From: Pseudomonas nitroreducens NBRC 12694 | Lineage (GTDB): Bacteria > Pseudomonadota > Gammaproteobacteria > Pseudomonadales > Pseudomonadaceae | Reading direction: 5' to 3' | Assembly (NCBI RefSeq): GCF_002091755.1 | Contig: NZ_BDAI01000002.1 | Location: 558,001 to 622,000, forward strand | Length of the DNA stretch: 64,000 nt | In this document: positions 38,526 through 46,848 of the stretch, one piece after another | Numbering within the stretch: position 1 is the first letter of the stretch | Layout of the letters: each line of letters begins with the position of its first letter | The notes under the pieces: generated by a model | What the model saw: the letters and a program-made list of their open reading frames with translations, nothing else | What the model was told of the DNA's origin: nothing | The model's database searches: none | Made by a program: the position numbers and the translations under genes

Positions 38526-38624
38526 ACACTTTAAATTGCTGCCGGCCCGGACCGCCAGAATAATCGGACTCAGCCGGAGACCGATTCCAACAAGCCCCTC
38601 ACCCCGCCCGGCAGGAGTTCAGAG

Positions 38625-40535
38625 ATGCAACGTTCGATCGCCACCGTTTCCCTGAGCGGGACCCTGCCGGACAAGCTCGAAGCCATCGCCGCCGCCGGTT
38701 TCGACGGCGTGGAAATCTTCGAGAACGATCTTCTCTACCATGGCGGCAGCCCGCGCGACGTGCGCCGCCTGTGTGCCGATCTGGGGCTGGCAATCACCCT
38801 GTTCCAGCCGTTCCGCGACTTCGAGGGCTGCCGCCGCGACCGCCTGCCACGTAACCTCGACCGCCTGGAACGCAAGTTCGACCTGATGCAGGAACTGGGC
38901 ACCGACCTGGTGCTGATGTGCAGCAACGTTGCGGCGGACTGCCTGGGCGAGCGCGAATTCCTCCTCGAGGACCTCGGCCTTGCCGCCGAGCGCGCCGGCG
39001 CCCGTGGCCTGCGCGTGGGCTACGAAGCCCTGGCCTGGGGGCGTCATGTGAACACCTGGCAGCAGGTCTGGGACCTGGTGCGCGCGGTGGACCACCCGTC
39101 GCTGGGTGTGATCCTCGACAGCTTCCATACCCTTTCGCTGAAGGGTGACCCTGCCGGCATCGCCCAGATTCCGGGGGAGAAGATCTTCTTCGTGCAGATG
39201 GCCGATGCGCCGATCCTGGCCATGGATGTGCTCGAGTGGAGCCGGCACTTCCGCAATTTCCCCGGCCAGGGTGAGTTCGATCTGCCGGGCTTCCTTGCGC
39301 CGATCCTCCAGAGTGGCTATCGCGGCCCGCTGTCGCTGGAAATCTTCAACGACGGCTTCCGCGCCGCGCCGCCGCGGGCCAACGCCGCCGATGGCCTGCG
39401 TTCGCTGCTGTATCTGGAAGAGAAGACCCGCGAGCGCCTGCTCGGCGAAGGCATGCCGCAGGAACAACTGGACTGCCTGTTCGCGCCGCCACCGGCCAGC
39501 CAGCTTGATGGTGTGGAGTTCCTCGAATTCGCCGTGGACGAAGCCCTTGGCGCGCGCCTGGGCAACTGGCTGGAGCGCCTGGGCTTCGCCCGCGCCGGCG
39601 AACATTGCTCCAAGGCGGTCAGCCTGCTGCGCCAGGGCGACATCAATATCGTGCTCAACGCCGAACCCTATTCCTTCGGCCACAGCTTCTTCGAGGCCCA
39701 TGGCCCGTCGTTATGCGCCACCGCATTGCGCGTGCGTGGCGCCGCCAGCGCTCTGGAGCGTGCACAGGACTACAAGGGCCAGCCGTATCGCGGGTTGGTC
39801 GGCCCCAACGAGCGAGAGATTCCCGCTGTGCGTGCGCCGGACGGCAGCCTTATCTACTTGGTTGAAGAGCGTGCCAGCGGGCAGACCATCTATGACGTGG
39901 ACTTTCGTCTCGATCCCGAGGCCCGGCCCAGTGGCCGGCTGCAGCGTATCGACCACATGGCCCTGGCCCTGCCGGCGGATGGGTTGGACAGCTGGGTGCT
40001 GTTCTACAAGGGGCTGTTCGACTTCGAGGCCGACGACGAAGTGGTGCTGCCCGACCCCTACGGCCTGGTGAAGAGCCGCGCCCTGCGCAGCGCCAACGGC
40101 AGCGTGCGGTTGCCGCTGAACATCTCGGAGAACCGCAACACCGCCATCTCCCACGCGTTGTCCAGTTATCGCGGCTCCGGCGTGCACCACATCGCCTTCG
40201 CCTGCGAGGACATCTTCGCCGAGGTGGCGCGGGCCAAGGATGCCGGCGTGCCTCTGCTGGAAATTCCGCTCAACTACTATGACGATCTCGCCGCTCGCTT
40301 CGACTTCGACGACGAATTCCTCAGCGAGCTGGCCTACTTCAATGTGCTCTACGACCGCGATGCCAACGGCGGCGAGCTGTTCCACGTCTATACCGAACCG
40401 TTCGAGGGGCGCTTCTTCTTCGAAGTCATCCAGCGGCGCGGCGGTTACGCCGGTTATGGTGCGGCCAACGTCGCCGTGCGCCTGGCGGCCATGGCCCAGG
40501 CACGCAACGGCACCACGCGCCGGCCGAAGGTCTGA
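38625..40535 (+). CDS. quiC1: 3-dehydroshikimate dehydratase with HPPD-like C-terminal domain
   Basis: 636 aa, a two-domain protein. The N-terminal TIM barrel (1-280) has the metal ligands Glu134 (VGYEALAW), Asp165 (LDSFHT), Gln191 (FFVQMADA) and Glu239 (LSLEIFND), and converts 3-dehydroshikimate to protocatechuate. The C-terminal half (about 295-620) is a vicinal-oxygen-chelate domain like 4-hydroxyphenylpyruvate dioxygenase. Its metal-type residues are His in RIDHMALAL and VHHIAFACED, and Glu in FFEVIQRRGGY. This fusion is known as QuiC1 in Pseudomonas; the role of the second domain is unsettled. The ATG at 38625 follows CAGGAG. The TetR gene follows 90 nt downstream. Confidence 0.94.
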   Translation: MQRSIATVSLSGTLPDKLEAIAAAGFDGVEIFENDLLYHGGSPRDVRRLCADLGLAITLFQPFRDFEGCRRDRLPRNLDRLERKFDLMQELGTDLVLMCSNVAADCLGEREFLLEDLGLAAERAGARGLRVGYEALAWGRHVNTWQQVWDLVRAVDHPSLGVILDSFHTLSLKGDPAGIAQIPGEKIFFVQMADAPILAMDVLEWSRHFRNFPGQGEFDLPGFLAPILQSGYRGPLSLEIFNDGFRAAPPRANAADGLRSLLYLEEKTRERLLGEGMPQEQLDCLFAPPPASQLDGVEFLEFAVDEALGARLGNWLERLGFARAGEHCSKAVSLLRQGDINIVLNAEPYSFGHSFFEAHGPSLCATALRVRGAASALERAQDYKGQPYRGLVGPNEREIPAVRAPDGSLIYLVEERASGQTIYDVDFRLDPEARPSGRLQRIDHMALALPADGLDSWVLFYKGLFDFEADDEVVLPDPYGLVKSRALRSANGSVRLPLNISENRNTAISHALSSYRGSGVHHIAFACEDIFAEVARAKDAGVPLLEIPLNYYDDLAARFDFDDEFLSELAYFNVLYDRDANGGELFHVYTEPFEGRFFFEVIQRRGGYAGYGAANVAVRLAAMAQARNGTTRRPKV

Positions 40536-40625
40536 GCCCGCTGCGCTTTGCCTGAAGGGCGCTGGGGCGCGCATAATCCGCGGATTCTTTCACCGCACAG
40601 CCGGCGCACTGGCGCCGGCGGACCG

Positions 40626-41306
40626 ATGCCCGAGCCCATGACTGCCGACAGCGCCACCCAGCCTATTCCTGCCGAAACCGCCCGCCGGGGCCGCAAGAAC
40701 AACCCGGAGAAGACCCGCGAGGATATTCTCCAGGCGGCCATCGTCGAGTTCGTCCAGCAGGGTCTTTCCGGGGCGCGGGTGGATGCCATCGCCGAGCGCA
40801 TGAATACCTCGAAGCGGATGATCTACTACTACTTCGGCAGCAAGGAACAGCTCTACCAGGCCGTACTGGAGAAGCTCTACGGCGACATCCGCGGCACCGA
40901 GCAGACGCTGCACCTGGCTGAGCTGGAGCCGCTGGAAGCCATGCGCCGGCTGGTGGATTTCACCTTCGACCACCACGACCGCAACGTGGATTTCGTGCGC
41001 ATCGTCAGCATCGAGAACATCCACTACGGCCAGTTTGCCTCCGGCTCCGAGGCAATCCGTTCGATGAACAGCAACATCCTGCGTACCATCGAGGACATCC
41101 TCCAGCGTGGCGCCGCCAGCGGCGCGTTCCGTGGCGGCCTGCAGGCCATTGACGTGCATATGCTGATCAGCGGGTTCTGCTTCTATCGCGTGTCCAACCG
41201 CCACACGGTCGGATCGCTGTTCCAGATCGAGCTGGAGGACCCGGCGATCAAGGCGCGGCACAAGGACATGATCGTCGAGGCGGTGTTGCGCTACGTCCAG
41301 CCCTAG
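40626..41306 (+). CDS. TetR-family regulator of the quinate/shikimate genes
   Basis: 226 aa from the ATG at 40626; a later ATG at 40638 is also possible. After a Pro/Ala tail comes the TetR DNA-binding domain, REDILQAAIVEFVQQGLSGA followed by VDAIAERMNTSKRMIYYYFG. The all-helical ligand domain is typical for the family. It lies between quiC1 (same strand) and the convergent aroE/aroQ-like pair, as in P. aeruginosa. It probably represses or modulates both promoters through the shared motif described at 38512-38525 and 42752-42773. The inducer would be a pathway intermediate, which is inference. Confidence 0.92.
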   Translation: MPEPMTADSATQPIPAETARRGRKNNPEKTREDILQAAIVEFVQQGLSGARVDAIAERMNTSKRMIYYYFGSKEQLYQAVLEKLYGDIRGTEQTLHLAELEPLEAMRRLVDFTFDHHDRNVDFVRIVSIENIHYGQFASGSEAIRSMNSNILRTIEDILQRGAASGAFRGGLQAIDVHMLISGFCFYRVSNRHTVGSLFQIELEDPAIKARHKDMIVEAVLRYVQP

Positions 41307-41332
41307 GCCGGCAGGATTTGGAGCGTGGAGGG

Positions 41333-41398
41333 TTCGCGAGCGAGCTCGCTCCTGCCGAAACCGCTCGATCTGGATCCTGGCGCAGGAGCGAGAGCGGA
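41333..41398. repeat. Inverted pair of REP-like repeats
   Basis: TTCGCGAGCGAGCTCGCTCC (41333-41352) is the Pseudomonas REP core. The opposite-facing partner GCAGGAGCGAGAGCGGA lies at 41382-41398. The pair fills the gap between two convergent genes and can fold into a large hairpin, so it may end both transcripts. Relatives occur at 48827, 48974 and 54166. Confidence 0.75.
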
Positions 41399-41399
41399 A

Positions 41400-42248
41400 T
41401 CACACCGTCGCGAAATGCGCCAGCATCCGCTCAGCGTTCGCCTTCACACCACTGAACAACTCGAACGCCTTCACCGCCTGGAACACCGCCATGTTGCCGC
41501 CATCCAGCGTGCGACAGCCCAGGCGGCGGGCGTGGCTGAGCAGTTCGGTCTCCAGCGGGAAGTAGATGATCTCCGCCACCCACAGGCGTGTGTGCAGCAA
41601 TTCCAGCGGCAGCGGCGCACCGGGTAGCTTGGCCATGCCGACTGGCGTGGTGTTGACCAGCCCGTCGGCTTCGGCGAGCGCGCTGGCCAGGTCGTGACCG
41701 ATCCGCGCGCGCTGTCCGCCAAAGTGGGCGTTGAGGTTGTCCACCAGCATCTGGGCACGGGCCGAATCCACTTCAAAGATCGTCAGTTGCTCCACGCCTT
41801 CGCTGAGCAGGGCATGGGCTACCGCAGCGCCCGCGCCACCGGCCCCCAGTTGCACCACACGTTCGCGCGGCGCATCACTGAGGTTGCGGCGGAATCCCTC
41901 GGCAAACCCCAGACAGTCCGTGTTATGCCCGATCCGTCTGCCGTCACGCAGCACCACGGTGTTTACCGCACCGATGCCGCGCGCTTCATCGGAGAGTTCG
42001 TGCAACAGCGGAATCACCGCCTGCTTGCACGGAAAGGTGATGTTCAGCCCGGTGTAGCCCATGCGCTCGGCGGCAGCCAGCAGGTCGGGCAGGGCGGCTG
42101 AATCGACGCCCAGGGTGTCCAGGTCGATCAAGCGGTAGAGGTAGCGAAAACCCTGGGCGTCGCCTTCCCGCTCGTGCAGCGCCGGGGTGCGCGAAGCCTG
42201 GATGCCGGCGCCGATCAGGCCGGCCAGGACGGTACGGTGCTCACTCAT
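41400..42248 (-). CDS. Quinate/shikimate dehydrogenase (AroE family, probably NAD-dependent)
   Basis: 282 aa from the ATG at 42248, 9 nt after GGAG; a GTG 9 nt upstream overlaps the aroQ stop and is a weaker start. AroE landmarks: substrate-binding SRTPALHE, catalytic Lys75 in NITFPCKQAV, Asp111 in HNTDCLGFAEGF, and nucleotide loop GAGGAG at 135-140. The residue at the end of the second Rossmann strand is acidic (Glu159, IFEVD). This aligns with the Asp that gives NAD preference in Corynebacterium quinate/shikimate dehydrogenase; NADP enzymes have NRT there. A catabolic role fits the operon: quinate to dehydroquinate and shikimate to dehydroshikimate. It overlaps nothing but follows aroQ closely. 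Confidence 0.9.
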   Translation of the reverse strand: MSEHRTVLAGLIGAGIQASRTPALHEREGDAQGFRYLYRLIDLDTLGVDSAALPDLLAAAERMGYTGLNITFPCKQAVIPLLHELSDEARGIGAVNTVVLRDGRRIGHNTDCLGFAEGFRRNLSDAPRERVVQLGAGGAGAAVAHALLSEGVEQLTIFEVDSARAQMLVDNLNAHFGGQRARIGHDLASALAEADGLVNTTPVGMAKLPGAPLPLELLHTRLWVAEIIYFPLETELLSHARRLGCRTLDGGNMAVFQAVKAFELFSGVKANAERMLAHFATV

Positions 42249-42253
42249 CGGGC

Positions 42254-42694
42254 TCACTCCTGCAGCAGCTTGGCGAAGTGCTGGATGCCGGCGCGGTAAC
42301 CGTCGCTACCCAGCCCCGCGATCACGCCCACGGCGATAGCGGAGACGAACGACTGGTGCCGGAATTCCTCGCGCTTGTGCACGTTGGACAGGTGCACTTC
42401 GATCACCGGCAATTCCACGGCGGCCAGTGCATCGCGGATCGCCACCGAGGTGTGGGTCCAGGCAGCGGGATTGATCAGGATACCGGCGCAGCGGCCGCGC
42501 GCCTGGTGAATCCAGTCGATCAGCTCGCCTTCGTGGTTGGTCTGGCGGAATTCGATTTCCAGGCCACTCTCGGCGCCGGTGCGTTGGCAGAGCGCGGCGA
42601 TGTCGTCGAGGGTTTCGTGGCCGTAGGTGGCGGGCTCCCGGGTACCGAGCAGATTGAGATTCGGCCCGTTGAGCACGAGCAGGATGTGAGGCAT
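42254..42694 (-). CDS. aroQ: Type II 3-dehydroquinate dehydratase
   Basis: 146 aa, normal for the type II dodecameric enzyme. MPHILLVLNGPNLNLLGTRE opens the protein; Tyr24 in PATYGHETL is the catalytic base. The conserved INPAAWTHTSVAIRDAL and the general acid His in VHLSNVHKREEFRHQS are intact. It interconverts 3-dehydroquinate and 3-dehydroshikimate. Here it is first in an operon with the quinate/shikimate dehydrogenase, so its job is probably catabolic; a housekeeping aroQ should exist elsewhere in the genome. GGAG lies about 10 nt before the ATG. Confidence 0.95.
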   Translation of the reverse strand: MPHILLVLNGPNLNLLGTREPATYGHETLDDIAALCQRTGAESGLEIEFRQTNHEGELIDWIHQARGRCAGILINPAAWTHTSVAIRDALAAVELPVIEVHLSNVHKREEFRHQSFVSAIAVGVIAGLGSDGYRAGIQHFAKLLQE

Positions 42695-42749
42695 GGGGAA
42701 TGGCTCCGTTGTTCTTGTATGGCCGCAGAGGAAAGGCCTGTAGAAGCAA

Positions 42750-42776
42750 AATGTACCAAATGGTTAATTTGGTCAA
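42750..42776 (-). promoter_or_regulatory. aroQ promoter overlapped by candidate TetR operator
   Basis: On the minus strand TTGACC (complement of 42771-42776) and TACATT (complement of 42750-42755) resemble -35 and -10 hexamers, although the 15-bp spacing is short. Between and over them lies ACCAAAT-GGTTA-ATTTGGT (42755-42773), a perfect 7-bp inverted repeat. It is part of the 22-bp motif shared with the quiC1 promoter. Such an overlap fits repression. Confidence 0.5.
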
Positions 42777-43031
42777 TGCGGGGCGGTGAAGCGGAGATGG
42801 TGAGGAAAATTCCCTATAAATCGTCAAAACGCCGGAAACGTCGATGATTCACCAGATTAGGTAATCCCCTGTGCACAGGTGTGCAGAATCATATTCCGTG
42901 CGGTGATCGACCATCGGTAGGGGCGGGCTCCGCCCGTGACGGGTTCAAGCCCGCCGAGGACGTCCAAGGAGCACTCCCGCAGCAGGGCCACAGATTCGCG
43001 AGCAAGGACCAGACGTCCTCCTCGGCCCTGC

Positions 43032-43058
43032 AAAAAAAGACCCGCCAATCGGCGGGTC
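43032..43058 (-). terminator. Rho-independent terminator of the bkd operon
   Basis: GACCCGCC (43039-43046) pairs with GGCGGGTC (43051-43058) around AATC. On the minus strand a run of seven T residues follows. It lies 32 nt past the lpdV stop. Confidence 0.92.
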
Positions 43059-43090
43059 AGGAGGGGGAAGCCAGTTGGAGAGTGCAGGCT

Positions 43091-44497
43091 TCAGACGTGC
43101 AAGGCATGTCCCAGCGCGCGCAGCGCAGCTTCCTGCACGGCTTCGCCAAGGGTTGGGTGGGCGTGGATGGTGCCGGCGATGTCTTCCAGGCAGGCGCCCA
43201 TTTCCAAGGACTGCACGAACGCCGTGGACAGCTCGGAGACCGCCTTGCCTACCGCCTGCCAGCCGAGGATCAGGTGGTTGTCCTTGCGTGCCACCACGCG
43301 GACGAAGCCATCGCTGGACTCCAGGGTCATGGCGCGACCGTTGGCGGCGAACGGGAAATTCGCCGTCAGCACCTCGTAGCCTGCGGCCTGGGCCTGCTCG
43401 GGCGACAGGCCGACCACCACCAGTTCCGGATCGGTGAAGCACACTGCCGGGATTGCCGTGGGCGTGAAGGCGCGGCGCTTGCCGGCGATGATCTCGGCGA
43501 CCATCTCGCCCTGGGCCATGGCGCGGTGGGCCAGCATGGGCTCGCCAGCGATATCGCCGATGGCCCAGACGTCGCGCATCGAGGTGCGGCACTGCTCGTC
43601 GATGCGCACGGCGCGGCCGTTCATGTCCAGGCGCAGGGTGTCGAGGTTCCAGCCGGCGGTGTTGGGATGGCGGCCAACGGCAACCAAAACCTGGTCGGTC
43701 TCGATCACCCGTTGCGAGCCGGCGCCATCCTGCACGCGCAGGCCTTTGCCGTCCGGCTCCAGGCCCATGACGCTGTGGCCCAGGTACAACTCGATGCCGA
43801 GCTTGCGCAGGGCGTTGGCCACCGGCTTGGTCAGTTCCTCGTCGTAGGTCGGCAGGATGCGCGGCTGCGCTTCCACCACCGTGACTTCGACGCCCAGCTT
43901 GCGGTAGGCGGTGCCCAGTTCCAGGCCGATATAGCCGCCGCCCACCACCGCCAGGCGTTTGGGCAGGGCCTTGGGCGCCAGGGCTTCGGTGGAGGAGATG
44001 ACGTTGCCACCCACCGGCAGGAAGGGTAGCTCGACGGATTTCGAACCGGCCGCCAGCAGCAGGTGTTCGGTGTGGATGTGCTGGGTGCCACCTTCGCTGA
44101 GCTCGACTTCGACGGTCTTGCCGTCGACGATCCTGGCCCAGCCGTTGACCACGGTGACTCCATGCTTCTTCAGCAGCGCGGCGACGCCGGTGGTCAGGCG
44201 GTCGACGATGCCGTCCTTCCATTCCACGGTGCGCTGGATGTCGATGCTCGGCGCCTGCACGCTGATGCCCAGCGGCGAGGTGCCGGCGAACTCGCGGGCC
44301 TTGAGGTATTCCTCGGCGGCGTGGATCAGGGCTTTCGAGGGGATGCAGCCGATGTTCAGGCAGGTGCCGCCCAGGGCTGCGCCCTCCACCAGCACGGTGC
44401 GGATGCCCAGTTGGCCGGCGCGGATCGCCGCGACATAGCCGCCGGGGCCGCCACCGATCACCAGCAGGGTGGTTTCGAGAGTCTGGTTCTGTTTCAT
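43091..44497 (-). CDS. lpdV: Lipoamide dehydrogenase (E3) of the branched-chain complex, Lpd-Val
   Basis: 468 aa. FAD-binding LLVIGGGPGGYVAAIRAGQL, redox-active Cys46 and Cys51 in GGTCLNIGCIPSKAL, NAD-binding VVGGGYIGLELGTAYRKLG, and the C-terminal active-site His-Glu in HAHPTLGEAV are all present. It reoxidises the dihydrolipoyl arm of BkdB with NAD+. Lpd-Val is the specific E3 of this complex in P. putida and P. aeruginosa, distinct from the general enzyme. The ATG at 44497 (MKQNQTLETT) lies 14 nt after bkdB; upstream frame-open sequence is bkdB in another frame. It is the last gene of the operon, followed by a strong terminator. Confidence 0.95.
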   Translation of the reverse strand: MKQNQTLETTLLVIGGGPGGYVAAIRAGQLGIRTVLVEGAALGGTCLNIGCIPSKALIHAAEEYLKAREFAGTSPLGISVQAPSIDIQRTVEWKDGIVDRLTTGVAALLKKHGVTVVNGWARIVDGKTVEVELSEGGTQHIHTEHLLLAAGSKSVELPFLPVGGNVISSTEALAPKALPKRLAVVGGGYIGLELGTAYRKLGVEVTVVEAQPRILPTYDEELTKPVANALRKLGIELYLGHSVMGLEPDGKGLRVQDGAGSQRVIETDQVLVAVGRHPNTAGWNLDTLRLDMNGRAVRIDEQCRTSMRDVWAIGDIAGEPMLAHRAMAQGEMVAEIIAGKRRAFTPTAIPAVCFTDPELVVVGLSPEQAQAAGYEVLTANFPFAANGRAMTLESSDGFVRVVARKDNHLILGWQAVGKAVSELSTAFVQSLEMGACLEDIAGTIHAHPTLGEAVQEAALRALGHALHV

Positions 44498-44511
44498 GAA
44501 TCGGCTCTCCG

Positions 44512-45795
44512 TCAGTCGATGAACAGAGTGGCGGGATGTTCGAGCAGGGCGCGCACGGCCTGGATGAAGGCCGCCGCATCCATGCCGTCGACCACCCGGT
44601 GATCGAACGAGGAGGACAGGTTCATCATCTTGCGCACGATGATCTGCCCGTTGATCACCATGGGCCGCTCGACCATGCGGTTGACGCCGACGATGGCCAC
44701 TTCCGGGTAGTTGATCACCGGTGTGCTGACGATCCCGCCCAGGGCGCCGAGGCTGCTCAGGGTGATGGTCGAGCCGGACAGTTCCTCGCGGCTGGCCTTG
44801 CCGTGGCGCGCGGCTTCGGCCAGCCGCGCCACTTCCGCGGCGTTGCCCCACAGGTCGCGGGATTCGGCGTTGCGCAATACCGGCACCATCAGGCCGTTGT
44901 CGCTCTGGGTGGCGACGCCCAGGTGCACCGCGCCGTAGCGGGTGATCACGTCGGCTTCGTCGTCATAGCGCGCGTTGAGCTGCGGGAAGTCGCGCAGGGC
45001 GACGACCATGGCGCGGGCGATGAAGGGCAGCAGCGTGAGCTTGCCGCGCGCCGCGCTGTGCTTGGCGTTGAGGTGGACGCGCAGGGACTCCAGGTCAGTG
45101 ACGTCGATTTCCTCGACGTAGCTGAAGTGCGGGATACGTCGCTTGGCCTCGGCCATCTTCTGCGCGATCTTGCGGCGCAGGCCGATCACCGGGATCTGCT
45201 GTTCGTCGTGACGCGCGGCGTAGCCGGAGGCGATGGTGGCGCCGCCATGTTCGAGGAAGTGTTCCAGGTCCTCCTGGAGAATGCGCCCGGCCGGGCCGCT
45301 GCCCTGGACGAACTGCAGTTCCACGCCCAGGTCGCGAGCCCGCTGGCGTACCGCCGGCGAGGCCAGCGGTTTTTCGCCCGGCGCGCGGCGCGGAGCCGGA
45401 GAGGGCGCAGGGCGCACGGCCGGGGCGACGGGTTTGCTTTCGACGCGTGGAGCCGGCTTCGCTGCTTCGGCTACCGGCGCAGGTTTCTCCGCCGGTTGGG
45501 TTGGAGCTTCTTCATGAGCCTTCTGCTGCGCGGCTTCGCGGTGATTGCCCTGGCCTTCCACTTCCAGGCGGATCAGTTCGCCGCCCACGGCCATGACCTG
45601 GCCGGGCACGCCGCCTAAGGCGAGAATCTTGCCGGCCACCGGCGAAGGAATTTCCACGGTGGCCTTGTCGGTCATGACTTCCGCCAGCAACTGGTCCTCA
45701 TGGACCTCATCGCCGACCTGGACATGCCACTCCACCAGCTCGACCTCGGCGATGCCTTCGCCGATGTCCGGCATCTTGATGACATGAGTGCCCAT
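44512..45795 (-). CDS. bkdB: Branched-chain alpha-keto acid dehydrogenase E2 (dihydrolipoyl transacylase)
   Basis: 427 aa with one N-terminal lipoyl domain (Lys44 in MTDKATVEIPSPV), an Ala/Pro-rich linker (about 85-135), an E1/E3-binding domain (SPAVRQRARDLGVELQFVQG) and the catalytic acyltransferase domain ending with DHRVVDGMDAAAF, which holds the active-site His and Asp. It transfers the acyl group from E1 to CoA and forms the core of the complex. Its ATG directly follows the bkdA2 stop (TGAATG), implying coupled translation. Confidence 0.95.
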   Translation of the reverse strand: MGTHVIKMPDIGEGIAEVELVEWHVQVGDEVHEDQLLAEVMTDKATVEIPSPVAGKILALGGVPGQVMAVGGELIRLEVEGQGNHREAAQQKAHEEAPTQPAEKPAPVAEAAKPAPRVESKPVAPAVRPAPSPAPRRAPGEKPLASPAVRQRARDLGVELQFVQGSGPAGRILQEDLEHFLEHGGATIASGYAARHDEQQIPVIGLRRKIAQKMAEAKRRIPHFSYVEEIDVTDLESLRVHLNAKHSAARGKLTLLPFIARAMVVALRDFPQLNARYDDEADVITRYGAVHLGVATQSDNGLMVPVLRNAESRDLWGNAAEVARLAEAARHGKASREELSGSTITLSSLGALGGIVSTPVINYPEVAIVGVNRMVERPMVINGQIIVRKMMNLSSSFDHRVVDGMDAAAFIQAVRALLEHPATLFID

Positions 45796-46848
45796 TCAGA
45801 CCTCCATGGCGCGCTTGAAGGCCGCGCCGACGCGGGCGGGGCCGGGGAAGTAGTCCCATTCCTGGGCGTGCGGGTAGGGCGTGTCCCAACCGGTGACGCG
45901 GGCAATCGGCGCTTCGAGGTGGTGGAAGCAGTTCTCCTGCACCAGCGACATCAGCTCGGCGCCGTAGCCGCAAGTGCGGGTGGCTTCGTGGACGATGACG
46001 CAGCGGCCGGTCTTCTTCACCGACTGGACTATGGTGTCCAGGTCCAGCGGCCAGAGGCTGCGCAGGTCGATGATCTCGGCGTCGATGCCGGTTTCCTCGG
46101 CGGCGGTCTGCGCCACGTAGACGGTGGTGCCATAGGTCAGCACGGTCAGTTCCGAGCCGGGGCGGGCGATGGCGGCCTTGTCCAGCGGCACGCTGTAGTA
46201 GCCCTCGGGCACCTGGCTGGCCGGGTGCTTGGACCACGGGGTCACCGGGCGGTCGTGGTGGCCGTCGAACGGGCCGTTATACAGGCGCTTGGGTTCGAGG
46301 AAGATCACCGGGTCGTCGTTCTCGATGCAGGCGATCAGCAGGCCCTTGGCGTCGTACGGGTTGGACGGCATGACGGTACGCAGGCCGCAGACCTGGGTGA
46401 ACATCGCCTCCGGGCTCTGGCTGTGCGTCTGCCCGCCGTAGATGCCGCCGCCGCAGGGCATGCGCACCACCATCGGCACGGTGAAGTCGTTCACCGAGCG
46501 GTAGCGGATGCGCGCGGCTTCCGATACCAACTGGTCGGTGGCCGGGTAGACGTAGTCGGCGAACTGGATTTCCACCACCGGGCGCAGGCCGTAGGCGCCC
46601 ATGCCGACGGCGGCGCCGATGATGCCGCTCTCGGAGATCGGCGCATCGAACACCCGCGAGGTGCCGTACTTCTTCTGCAGGCCTTCGGTGCAGCGGAACA
46701 CGCCGCCGAAGTAGCCGACGTCCTGGCCGAACACCACGACGTTGTCGTCGCGCTCGAGCATCACGTCCATGGCCGAGCGCAGCGCCTGGATCATGGTCAT
46801 GCTGGTGACGGCCTGGGCGTTCTCGTGTTGCGGGTTCATGGCATTCAT
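45796..46848 (-). CDS. bkdA2: Branched-chain keto acid dehydrogenase E1 beta subunit
   Basis: 350 aa from the ATG at 46848 (MNAMNPQHENAQAVT), overlapping the bkdA1 stop by 4 nt. Transketolase-like beta fold with VVVFGQDVGYFGGVFRCTEG and the Glu and metal/phosphate contacts of this family; the C-terminal domain reads LTVLTYGTTVYVAQ and DLRSLWPLDLDTI. With BkdA1 it forms the ThDP-dependent E1 that decarboxylates 2-keto acids from valine, leucine and isoleucine. Upstream frame-open sequence to 47349 lies over bkdA1 and is not coding. Confidence 0.95.
   Translation of the reverse strand: MNAMNPQHENAQAVTSMTMIQALRSAMDVMLERDDNVVVFGQDVGYFGGVFRCTEGLQKKYGTSRVFDAPISESGIIGAAVGMGAYGLRPVVEIQFADYVYPATDQLVSEAARIRYRSVNDFTVPMVVRMPCGGGIYGGQTHSQSPEAMFTQVCGLRTVMPSNPYDAKGLLIACIENDDPVIFLEPKRLYNGPFDGHHDRPVTPWSKHPASQVPEGYYSVPLDKAAIARPGSELTVLTYGTTVYVAQTAAEETGIDAEIIDLRSLWPLDLDTIVQSVKKTGRCVIVHEATRTCGYGAELMSLVQENCFHHLEAPIARVTGWDTPYPHAQEWDYFPGPARVGAAFKRAMEV

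Larger units (their letters stand above)
38092..38624. promoter_or_regulatory. Divergent promoter region MFS/quiC1
   Basis: 533 bases without a supported gene. The part next to quiC1 turns AT-rich and holds two adjacent dyads listed separately (38492-38506 and 38512-38525). The remainder (38092-38480) shows short GC-rich open frames without ribosome binding sites; I see no RNA gene in it. CAGGAG at 38611-38616 precedes the quiC1 ATG. Confidence 0.6.
42695..43090. other. Gap with aroQ promoter and lpdV terminator
   Basis: 396 bases with no supported gene. 42740-42780 holds the aroQ promoter and its operator-like dyad, and 43032-43058 the lpdV terminator. Between them lie GC-rich fragments such as GGGCGGGCTCCGCCCGTGAC (from about 42917) and a partial REP core TTCGCGAGCAAGG (about 42993-43005), probably repeat remnants. 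Confidence 0.5.
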
